The notes below the pieces were generated by a model that was given only the letters and a program-made list of their open reading frames with translations, made no database searches and was not told the DNA's origin. The position numbers and the translations under genes were made by a program. This document shows, one piece after another, positions 1 to 5,571 of a stretch of 7,309 bases of DNA (within the stretch, counting starts at the first letter, position 1; each line of letters starts with the position of its first letter). The stretch spans positions 1 through 7,309 of the forward strand of contig JAEOTN010000453.1 of NCBI GenBank assembly GCA_016839865.1, in the 5' to 3' direction. The DNA is from Promethearchaeota archaeon (GTDB taxonomy: Archaea; Asgardarchaeota; Lokiarchaeia; Sigynarchaeales; MK-D1).

Positions 1-27
1 GGATCATCAATAAAATATGTCATATAC

Positions 28-711
28 ATGAAAACCGAGATCAGCTGCATAGTGTGTCACACAAAAATCATTGTTATTCCAGATGACAACAAGGTGAATG
101 CGAATTATGTTGTCTGTGAAAATGACCACCATATTCATATTGAACCTTGTTTGAAAATGTGGTTGATGAGCTCAGAATCCTGTCCTGTTTGCAATGCTAA
201 ATATGTCGGTCAAATACTGGAGAAATATTCAAAAAAAACTCAAATAGAGCAAATATTGCCCGTTGAGGAACCTCATAATGAAGAAGAAATTGAAGAATGC
301 GTTATAATAATTGACAAATTAAATCGTGCAAAAAAACTTATGTTGGAACAGAAATATGCTGCGAGTTTGAATTTATTGTTTGATATCTTGGACCACGATG
401 ATCCTAATAATCCGGATGCCAAATTCTTACTAGGTAAAGCCTATTTCCTTAGTGGAAGAACCGATTTATCGATCAATACTTTGATGCGCTTAGTGAAAAA
501 ACATTATAGCTATCCATTAGCCTTTTATTATTTAGGTAAGAATTTTGAAAGCATTGGTTTGAAAGATAAAGCCTTATGGGCGTATGAGCGTTCACGTGAA
601 AATTTGAAACAAATTATTGAGAGTCCCAATCAAGACGCTTTGCACAAATCTAAACTCTTCAATGTATTAGAAGAAGTAGTTCATATCATTAAAGAATTCA
701 GTACAAAGTAA
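28..711 (+). CDS. RING-H2-like zinc finger protein with C-terminal TPR repeats
   Basis: The 227-residue protein has two parts. Residues 7-55 form a RING-like zinc-binding pattern: C7-x2-C10, C30, H34/H35-x-H37, C41, then W45-L46 and C52-P-V-C55. The W-L followed by CPxC is the classic end of RING-H2 domains, which recruit E2 enzymes in ubiquitin ligases. Spacing between the central ligands is slightly longer than canonical, so which histidines bind zinc is uncertain. After an acidic linker (about 78-91), residues 98-193 fold as roughly three TPR units (98-130, 131-163, 165-193) with the usual G/A/Y/A spacing, a protein-protein interaction scaffold. It is probably cytosolic, since no signal peptide or membrane segment is seen. 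It converges on the next gene with a 10-bp gap. The frame stays open to the left edge with no earlier ATG/GTG/TTG visible, so 28 is the best start but a longer N-terminus cannot be excluded. E3 ligase activity is inference; a purely structural zinc ribbon is the alternative. Confidence 0.8.
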   Translation: MKTEISCIVCHTKIIVIPDDNKVNANYVVCENDHHIHIEPCLKMWLMSSESCPVCNAKYVGQILEKYSKKTQIEQILPVEEPHNEEEIEECVIIIDKLNRAKKLMLEQKYAASLNLLFDILDHDDPNNPDAKFLLGKAYFLSGRTDLSINTLMRLVKKHYSYPLAFYYLGKNFESIGLKDKALWAYERSRENLKQIIESPNQDALHKSKLFNVLEEVVHIIKEFSTK

Positions 712-721
712 GTCTTGTATT

Positions 722-1393
722 TCATTTGATCAGGTGTATCGGGTAGTCAAAATGTCTACATAACGCCTGTACTATCATCCGTTCTCTCCAACTGATATTC
801 GAACCAAAATCATTCGCTAGCTTTTCCCCGTAATAAGCATTTACAACCACAGTCTGATTGGTTTTTAATATTTTTAGAAGTGGAAAATATGAGCCTAAAT
901 GTAGAAATATAGTTAAATCATTAATTATTAACTCATATTTACCTTTTTGACCTAAAATTTTGTCAATAGTAATGATAAAATCATTATGTATCAAAGAAAA
1001 ATTCTTTAAGCAATTTTTATACACTTCGCTAGTATTACTAGAATAACTACGCGGAGGAATAATTGGATAGGTGTAAAAGTAGACCTTGGAGTCATCTTTA
1101 ACCTTTTCATCATAATCTGTCAATTTCCCCCCATATTCAATAGATTGTATTTGAAATCGTTCTGGACCTAAATCCAATACAAAAATCGTTCCAATATCTG
1201 GATGAGTTCTTATAAAAGAGAGAATTTTTGAAGTTAATTCTGTTTTGCCTGTATTAGATTCTCCGAATATAAGTAATTTCTTCCCAATTATCTTATCATA
1301 TGGTAATTCTGACCTAAAATTACACAAAAAGTAATCTGAGTATAACACCAAAGAATTTTCACGAACAAGAGAAAATTTACTAAATGATTTCAC
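722..1393 (-). CDS. P-loop NTPase-like protein of unknown function, coupled to thiW
   Basis: The 223-residue soluble protein has a clear Walker A motif, GESNTGKT, at residues 44-51, directly after a beta-strand (KKLLIF). The next strand ends in LDLGPERF (73-80), placed where SIMIBI/polynucleotide-kinase-like P-loop proteins carry a second acidic motif. A likely Walker B is ELIINDLT (154-161, D159). Other motif-like patches are YGGKL (87-91), PPRS (113-116) and VNAYYGEKL (184-192). There is no ABC signature (LSGGQ) or Q-loop, so it is not an ECF-transporter ATPase of the usual EcfA kind. The only possible start is a GTG lying 14 nt inside the end of thiW, because a TAA sits three codons upstream in frame; translation is therefore probably coupled to thiW. 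I do not recognise a named family. Nucleotide binding is well supported by sequence. A role as a kinase or regulator acting on ThiW's substrate is inference from position alone. Confidence 0.8.
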   Translation of the reverse strand: MKSFSKFSLVRENSLVLYSDYFLCNFRSELPYDKIIGKKLLIFGESNTGKTELTSKILSFIRTHPDIGTIFVLDLGPERFQIQSIEYGGKLTDYDEKVKDDSKVYFYTYPIIPPRSYSSNTSEVYKNCLKNFSLIHNDFIITIDKILGQKGKYELIINDLTIFLHLGSYFPLLKILKTNQTVVVNAYYGEKLANDFGSNISWRERMIVQALCRHFDYPIHLIK

Positions 1394-2567
1394 GTCTACT
1401 TAATACGGTGTCTCCACGGCTCAAATAATTTATGTTGATATTTCGTTTTTGTAATGTCCATAGGATCCAGAATCCTAAACTTGAACCAATTAATGAGGAC
1501 GCTAAAAATATTGACCATAGTGCCCAACTTGCATAGGTTCCAATAATAGCACCGCTAATAATCGCACCTATACCAAATGTACCAATTGGTTCAAAAAATG
1601 CAGCAAAAATTCGATATTTCTCCTTTAAAAACAATGAAATCAATATTGCTACAATACCCACTACAAGAGCTCCTGGAATTCCTCCTGGAAATGCATGTAT
1701 TGTTCCAATTCCCACCGAGAATCGAATAATAGCAACAAAAGTCGCAATTAAAACCCCCCATATTGGACCTAAAAATACTCCCGCTATTGCATTGATCATA
1801 TGAACAAATGGATTTGGTTTGAAATCTCCAAGTTGGAAATAAGCGAAAGGATTAAGGAAACTAAGGACAACACATAAAGCTGTTAACATCGCAGTCAAGG
1901 CAACTTTTAATGAGAGATTAAATCCTTCTTTTCTTTTGATTTGTTTATTGATGAGGGCTAAGAAAATTATCAAGGACCCAACAAATGATAGCATTACTTC
2001 CCCAAAATATGCATGTTCTTTTAGTTTTACATCTTCAAGCAATTCGAATAGACTAAAATTTTTCACACCAGATGCAAAAATCACTACTGCTAATCCAATT
2101 ATTCCTAAAACAAAATTAAACGTTAAAATACTCCTTTTCTTCCCAGTTGTTGAAATTATAATAGAAATCAATATCAAAATTGCCGAAATGGTCAGGGAAA
2201 TAAATGTAACGATTGATAAATCCAAATTATCCGTTGAAATCATAACAAATGCAACTACCACCAAAAAATATGATCCAGAGATAAAACTAATTATCAGATA
2301 TTTCTTTTCCAATAATATTAATAACCCAATTGCGAGGAAAACGGAGTTTGCAATTGCTAAAGTAAATACATATTGTATTTTTTGTTGAAAAAATGAAAAT
2401 TCGAATGAAGATAACAAAACATATACTCCTTGAAACACAAATGCAATGCTGAATAAGTATCGATTATCAAATCCTTGATTATTCGATTTCACCTTAATAA
2501 TTACGATAATTATACCTAGAAGAATGAAAAGAGAACAAAAGAGAATATTTAGGATCAAATCTTGCAT
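1380..2567 (-). CDS. thiW: ThiW-type ECF transporter S component with N-terminal seven-helix module
   Basis: Residues about 217-372 match the ThiW family, the substrate-binding membrane subunit of an energy-coupling-factor importer predicted to take up the thiazole precursor of thiamine. Diagnostic stretches are HMINAIAG (256-263), LGPIWG (266-271), the glycine/proline-rich AFPGGIPGALVVG (292-304) and EPIGT (326-330), spread over about six membrane helices. ThiW proteins are normally about 160-190 residues; this one is 395. The extra N-terminal half contains about seven hydrophobic helices (near 3-25, 37-57, 66-87, 90-110, 117-139, 147-167, 188-207). Lys/Arg clusters fall after helices 1, 3, 5 and 7 (K25-K27; K88-K89; K143-R145; K208-K213), giving an outside N-terminus and an inside junction with ThiW. 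No ECF T or A subunit is present, so these are presumably encoded elsewhere and shared. It is divergent from thiN across a 57-bp spacer and overlaps the downstream P-loop gene by 14 nt. The start ATG sits directly after a shared thi-motif. Confidence 0.87.
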   Translation of the reverse strand: MQDLILNILFCSLFILLGIIIVIIKVKSNNQGFDNRYLFSIAFVFQGVYVLLSSFEFSFFQQKIQYVFTLAIANSVFLAIGLLILLEKKYLIISFISGSYFLVVVAFVMISTDNLDLSIVTFISLTISAILILISIIISTTGKKRSILTFNFVLGIIGLAVVIFASGVKNFSLFELLEDVKLKEHAYFGEVMLSFVGSLIIFLALINKQIKRKEGFNLSLKVALTAMLTALCVVLSFLNPFAYFQLGDFKPNPFVHMINAIAGVFLGPIWGVLIATFVAIIRFSVGIGTIHAFPGGIPGALVVGIVAILISLFLKEKYRIFAAFFEPIGTFGIGAIISGAIIGTYASWALWSIFLASSLIGSSLGFWILWTLQKRNININYLSRGDTVLSRREII

Positions 2568-2584
2568 ATCAGTATACTACAAGC
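2568..2584 (-). promoter_or_regulatory. thi-motif copy 1 (before thiW)
   Basis: Read on the minus strand the sequence is GCTTGTAGTATACTGAT, ending immediately before the thiW ATG. It shares GCTTGTA and ACTGAT with the thiN copy on the opposite strand, and a looser form recurs before thiC. Its place between the TATA-like box and the start would suit a repressor site. This is a proposed operator, not a recognised motif. Confidence 0.5.
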
Positions 2585-2597
2585 ACTCCCCTAAAAA

Positions 2598-2613
2598 GCT
2601 TGTACTCACTGAT
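2598..2613 (+). promoter_or_regulatory. thi-motif copy 2 (before thiN)
   Basis: The plus-strand sequence is GCTTGTACTCACTGAT, 11 nt before the thiN ATG. It is the mirror partner of copy 1, identical over GCTTGTA and ACTGAT, with one base less between the two blocks. It lies just downstream of the TATA-like box. The operator role is inferred. Confidence 0.5.
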
Positions 2614-2624
2614 GTGTATCTTAA

Positions 2625-3191
2625 ATGTGTCCAGATACTGAAGAAGCTACAGAAATTTTGAACGCTGTTCAACAACTGACGAATTTCATATGTAGCACTA
2701 AGAAATTTTGTAAACTTATTCCCGAAGTCCGTACTAATATCGCCGTCGCAATGCCCAACGCCTCTTCCCTTGAAGAAATTGCAGGAGTAGATGGGCGAAT
2801 TACTATCGTACAAGGAATGCCGAAATGTGCTGGTCCTATCATTTTCGGAGCTACTAATCACACCGGTAGATTGGTATTAACGGCGAAACAATTTGATCCC
2901 AGCATTTCTGCGGTGATAAATATCCGATATGCCCCTGAGCTTATTGAGTCCCTTTCTAAAACCGATCTTCTCCTTGCTGAAATCGACCGAACTAACCAAT
3001 CGATAGAAATCAGTCAGAAGGAAGACTCTTCAATGAATTGGATAATTAAGAAAATCTATAACCAACATCAAAAAATTCCTGACATAATTTGGGACGTCGG
3101 GGAAATTGGGAAAGAACCTATGATTCGCTTATTTGCAAAGAATGCAGATGAATTACTCGAAAAGATAAAAATAATTTTAGAATACTCATAG
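2625..3191 (+). CDS. thiN: Stand-alone ThiN-type thiamine-phosphate synthase
   Basis: The 188-residue protein is a ThiN domain almost end to end. ThiN condenses HMP pyrophosphate with thiazole phosphate to give thiamine phosphate, replacing bacterial ThiE in many archaea. Typical stretches are LIPEVRTNIAVAMPNA (31-46), GRIT (57-60), FGATNHTGR (74-82) and NIRY near residue 110. R58 and H79 are 21 residues apart, the same spacing as the Arg and His I recall as essential in the Pyrobaculum ThiDN enzyme (Arg320/His341), which argues for an active enzyme. In most archaea ThiN is the C-terminal half of a ThiD-ThiN fusion, or is joined to a helix-turn-helix domain in the regulator ThiR. Here neither is present: an in-frame TAA lies directly before the ATG and thiW occupies the DNA upstream. 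A separate ThiD kinase must be encoded elsewhere. It faces thiC with a single base between the two stop codons. Confidence 0.88.
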   Translation: MCPDTEEATEILNAVQQLTNFICSTKKFCKLIPEVRTNIAVAMPNASSLEEIAGVDGRITIVQGMPKCAGPIIFGATNHTGRLVLTAKQFDPSISAVINIRYAPELIESLSKTDLLLAEIDRTNQSIEISQKEDSSMNWIIKKIYNQHQKIPDIIWDVGEIGKEPMIRLFAKNADELLEKIKIILEYS

Positions 3192-3192
3192 A

Positions 3193-4509
3193 TTATTCGG
3201 ATTGCTTATCTTTATCCTTTTGAATGGAATCTTCCAAAATTTTGATTGCACAAAGGGATCCACACATAGTACAAGGTTCATTGCGTTCTATAGGACCATC
3301 TCTTTCTCGTATGCGTCTAGCCTTTTCGGGATCGATTGCGATTTTAAGTTGTTCATTCCAATCCAAATCCTTCCTAGCTCGGTCCATTTTTCTATCCCAC
3401 TCAGAGGCGACATTCCAATTTCGAGTAAGATCTATTGCATGTGCTGCGATTTTGAATGCTATTACTCCTTCTTTTACTTCATCTAGTGTTGGAAGCCCTA
3501 GATGTTCTGCAGGTGTAACATAGCACAAATAATCCACTCCATTCATTCCGGCAATAACACCTCCGATTGCACCCACTATATGGTCGTATCCAGGTGCTAT
3601 ATCAGTTACTAGTGGACCTAATACATAAAATGGAGCACCGTTAGTCAAAGATTTTTGTAAACGGATATTTTCCGCTATTTGATGTGCTGGAATGTGACCT
3701 GGTCCCTCACAAATCACCTGAACATTTTTTTCGTGTGCTCTTTTCACTAATTTAGATAGTGTAAGGAGTTCTTGGACTTGTGGATAATCAGTGGAATCAA
3801 ATATACACCCGGGACGGAATCCATCTCCTAAGGATATGGAGAAATCGTATTCCTGAGCCATTTCTAACAAATAATCATAATTTTCATAAAATGGATTTTC
3901 TTGATCATTTTCTAAAGTCCATACAGCAGTAATTGTACCTCCTCGACTAACAATTCCCATATATCGAGGATTTTTCTTGATATACTCAGCTAGATGTTTT
4001 GTAACTCCAGCATGGATGGTAAAAAAATCTACTCCTTCTTTCGCTTGTTCCTCAACGACAGAGAACATATCATCTTCGGTCATGTTAACAATTCCACCCG
4101 CTTGCTCAATAGCTCGTAAAGCAATTTGATACATAGGAACGGTTCCTAAAGGGACATTTATATGCTCCAATACTGCTTTCCGGACATCACGGATGCTTTT
4201 TTCGGTGGGTCCCGAAGTTAAATCCATTACCGTATCTGCACCATACTGCACAGAAATCTGTGCTTTTTGTATTTCATGCTGAATATCAAATACTTTCTGG
4301 GATGCCCCAATATTGCTGTTAATCTTAACCGACAACCCTTTTCCGATTCCCAATGGATTAGATGTGCTTGTGGTGCTTTTAAAGATAACAATCTTGCCAC
4401 TCGCAATTCCCTTACGAATATAGTCAGTACTAACATGCTCCTTTACCGCAATATATTCCATCTCGGGAGTTATTCTTCCAGCTTTTGCTTCTTTCATCTG
4501 AAGCGTCAT
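3193..4509 (-). CDS. thiC: Phosphomethylpyrimidine synthase ThiC, archaeal type
   Basis: ThiC is a radical-SAM enzyme that rearranges aminoimidazole ribotide into HMP phosphate, the pyrimidine half of thiamine. The 438-residue protein has the family hallmarks: SRGGT, a DGFRPG segment, CEGPGHIPAH, PLVTDIAPGYDHI and GVDYLCYVTPAEHLGLP. The C-terminal iron-sulfur motif is CTMCGSLC (C413, C416, C420), a CX2CX3C spacing one residue shorter than the CX2CX4C of bacterial ThiC. It lacks the long bacterial N-terminal extension, fitting the archaeal length class. A TTG nine codons upstream (4536) is in frame, but ATG 4509 is preferred: the family begins with an M-T-L-x-M-x-E-A-like segment, and a good TATA-like box at 4549-4556 predicts transcription starting near 4526, downstream of the TTG. 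It follows the Nudix gene on the same strand but probably has its own promoter. It is a likely target of the shared thi-motif. Confidence 0.96.
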   Translation of the reverse strand: MTLQMKEAKAGRITPEMEYIAVKEHVSTDYIRKGIASGKIVIFKSTTSTSNPLGIGKGLSVKINSNIGASQKVFDIQHEIQKAQISVQYGADTVMDLTSGPTEKSIRDVRKAVLEHINVPLGTVPMYQIALRAIEQAGGIVNMTEDDMFSVVEEQAKEGVDFFTIHAGVTKHLAEYIKKNPRYMGIVSRGGTITAVWTLENDQENPFYENYDYLLEMAQEYDFSISLGDGFRPGCIFDSTDYPQVQELLTLSKLVKRAHEKNVQVICEGPGHIPAHQIAENIRLQKSLTNGAPFYVLGPLVTDIAPGYDHIVGAIGGVIAGMNGVDYLCYVTPAEHLGLPTLDEVKEGVIAFKIAAHAIDLTRNWNVASEWDRKMDRARKDLDWNEQLKIAIDPEKARRIRERDGPIERNEPCTMCGSLCAIKILEDSIQKDKDKQSE

Positions 4510-4518
4510 ATCAACATG

Positions 4519-4534
4519 ATCAATTATACAAAGC
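4519..4534 (-). promoter_or_regulatory. thi-motif copy 3 (before thiC)
   Basis: Read on the minus strand the sequence is GCTTTGTATAATTGAT, ending 9 nt before the thiC ATG. It resembles the copies before thiW and thiN (GCTT, GTA and YTGAT shared; one extra T after GCTT and a shorter middle). It overlaps the predicted transcription start, where a bound protein would block initiation. The copy is imperfect, so this is the weakest of the three. Confidence 0.4.
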
Positions 4535-4548
4535 AAATTAATCTATGG

Positions 4549-4556
4549 AATATAAA
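4549..4556 (-). promoter_or_regulatory. TATA box of thiC
   Basis: The minus strand reads TTTATATT, close to the archaeal box A consensus, in the short gap after the Nudix stop codon. Transcription would begin near 4526, giving a leader of about 17 nt before ATG 4509. This suggests thiC can be transcribed separately from the Nudix gene. Confidence 0.5.
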
Positions 4557-4563
4557 CGAAAAA

Positions 4564-5067
4564 TTAGAGGAGTGAAAGCTCTACAAGAAGGGTGCGTAAT
4601 GAATTAGTAATCTCATATTGTGGAATCTCTTCAATCGGTACAAATTTAACTTCCGCAGCATCAGATTGAGCTTCCAAATGTGGTATATCAAGATCGTCGG
4701 AAAACCGTTGGTCTTTAATTTCCATGTGATAGTTTATGAGAACGTAATGATATTTAATCCGATTTTGCTTATCATATATAATCGTGTCCACTAGACCCGC
4801 AATTCCATTTGTCTTTACTTTAATTGTAGTTTCTTCTCCGAATTCTCGCTCTGCTCCAACTTCACACGTCTCTCCTACCATCAAATGCCCTCCCGGAATT
4901 GCCCATTTTCCTGCACTTGGATCAAATTTTCGTTTAACTAACAGAATCTTGTTTCGATATTGTAGTAAACCTCCTACACCAATATGAGGTCTAACAGGAT
5001 ATTTCCTCAGATCGTATCGCAATTTATCCAAATCAGAATTCGGAGTGGAATCCATAATGATCATCAT
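4564..5067 (-). CDS. Nudix hydrolase (MutT / ADP-ribose pyrophosphatase-like)
   Basis: Nudix enzymes hydrolyse nucleoside diphosphates linked to another group, using metal bound by a conserved helix. The 167-residue protein carries the Nudix box from G60: G60-x5-E66, then x7, then R74-E75-F76-G77-E78-E79, so the metal-binding REFGEE core is intact. The final glycine of the consensus (REUXEEXGU) is threonine here (T81). Before the box, KWAIPGGH (54-61) and LLVKRKFDP (42-50) are typical of the ADP-ribose pyrophosphatase/MutT-like branch. The substrate cannot be read from sequence. Its place directly upstream of thiC suggests, without proving, clean-up or salvage of thiamine intermediates; an ordinary housekeeping role is equally possible. 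ATG 5067 is the first of three nearby in-frame ATGs (5067, 5064, 5055), so the exact start is uncertain by four codons. It is divergent from msrB. Confidence 0.9.
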   Translation of the reverse strand: MMIIMDSTPNSDLDKLRYDLRKYPVRPHIGVGGLLQYRNKILLVKRKFDPSAGKWAIPGGHLMVGETCEVGAEREFGEETTIKVKTNGIAGLVDTIIYDKQNRIKYHYVLINYHMEIKDQRFSDDLDIPHLEAQSDAAEVKFVPIEEIPQYEITNSLRTLLVELSLL

Positions 5068-5132
5068 GAAACATTCTTAATAGGTCTGTGGATTGCAAAA
5101 ACGCTAATAAATCTATGAAATTAAGTTGAGAA

Positions 5133-5140
5133 CTTTAATA
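5133..5140 (+). promoter_or_regulatory. TATA box of msrB
   Basis: CTTTAATA is centred about 24 nt before ATG 5161, the spacing expected for a leaderless archaeal mRNA. This supports ATG 5161 over the TTG at 5152. A GAGG at 5154-5157 lies too close to the ATG to be a convincing ribosome-binding site. Confidence 0.5.
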
Positions 5141-5160
5141 GTTAGCAAAAATTGAGGATC

Positions 5161-5568
5161 ATGAAAATGAAAAAGGTAAAATTGGAAAAGTCCGAAGAGG
5201 AATGGAAGCAACTACTAAATCCAGAGCAATTTGAGGTATTACGGTTAAAAGGCACTGAACCACCGGGTACGGGTAAATTTCTATACAATAAGGAGGAAGG
5301 AGTTTATGTGTGCGGGGCGTGTGGAGCAGCTTTATTCAAATCCAATGCAAAATTTCAGTCAGGATGTGGATGGCCTTCATTTTTCGAACCCATAAATGAG
5401 AATGCGATTATTGAACAGAAAGACACGTCATTTGGGATGCTACGAATAGAAACAATTTGTGCCAATTGTGGTGGACACTTGGGTCATGTATTCAATGATG
5501 GTCCGAAGAATAAAACTGGGTTGCGCTATTGTATTAATTCTCTGTCTCTAGATTTTAAAGAAGAATAA
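5161..5568 (+). CDS. msrB: Peptide-methionine (R)-S-oxide reductase MsrB
   Basis: MsrB repairs the R-epimer of methionine sulfoxide in oxidised proteins, using thioredoxin or a similar reductant. The 135-residue protein covers the full single-domain family length. Visible hallmarks are two zinc-binding CxxC pairs (C51/C54 in VCGACG and C100/C103 in CANCGGHLGHVF), the GCGWPSF motif (68-74) with C69 as a possible resolving cysteine, and the catalytic cysteine C124 in GLRYCINS. No signal peptide is present, so it acts in the cytosol. The chosen ATG fits a TATA-like box 24 nt upstream; a TTG three codons earlier is possible. The neighbouring flavodoxin and quinone-oxidoreductase-like genes make a redox or oxidative-stress setting, though msrB lies on the opposite strand with a 3-bp convergent gap. 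Confidence 0.96.
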   Translation: MKMKKVKLEKSEEEWKQLLNPEQFEVLRLKGTEPPGTGKFLYNKEEGVYVCGACGAALFKSNAKFQSGCGWPSFFEPINENAIIEQKDTSFGMLRIETICANCGGHLGHVFNDGPKNKTGLRYCINSLSLDFKEE

Positions 5569-5571
5569 AAA

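Larger units (their letters stand above)
2568..2624. promoter_or_regulatory. Divergent thiW/thiN promoter with large concentric inverted repeat
   Basis: This 57-bp spacer holds both promoters. A central CTAAAAAGCT (2591-2600) is TATA-like on either strand and lies about 28 nt from the thiW ATG and about 29 nt from the thiN ATG, right for leaderless archaeal transcripts from a shared box. Around it is a nested dyad: ATCAGT (2568-2573) pairs with ACTGAT (2608-2613), and TACAAGC (2578-2584) pairs with GCTTGTA (2598-2604). The two arm pairs share nearly the same centre (2590.5 and 2591). The base matches are seen directly; promoter and operator function are inferred. Confidence 0.55.

Noticed and set aside
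722..1393. P-loop protein as the ECF transporter ATPase for ThiW
   Set aside because: There is no LSGGQ-type signature, Q-loop or H-loop histidine arrangement, so it does not look like an ABC ATPase.
1936..2388. Plus-strand open frame of 150 codons
   Set aside because: It lies wholly within thiW on the other strand, has low-complexity content without a recognisable domain, and is best explained as a shadow of the hydrophobic thiW codons.
2577..2861. Minus-strand open frame of 94 codons crossing the thiN start
   Set aside because: It overlaps the well-supported thiN gene and the divergent promoter, and shows no recognisable protein features.
2625..3191. ThiN protein as the transcription regulator ThiR
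   Set aside because: No helix-turn-helix region precedes the domain, and the presumed catalytic Arg and His are kept.
3202..3523. Plus-strand open frames antisense to thiC
   Set aside because: They lie opposite strongly conserved ThiC coding sequence and have no domain character of their own.
4510..4536. TTG at 4536 as thiC start
   Set aside because: The nine added residues do not resemble ThiC, and the TATA-like box at 4549-4556 would place the transcript start downstream of the TTG. ATG 4509 fits the family N-terminus.
2568..4563. TPP riboswitch before thiW, thiN or thiC
   Set aside because: The spacers are only 27-57 bp and lack the conserved CTGAGA and related THI-box segments; a leader RNA would not fit.
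5152..5160. TTG at 5152 as msrB start
   Set aside because: ATG 5161 lies at the leaderless distance from CTTTAATA and already gives a full-length MsrB.
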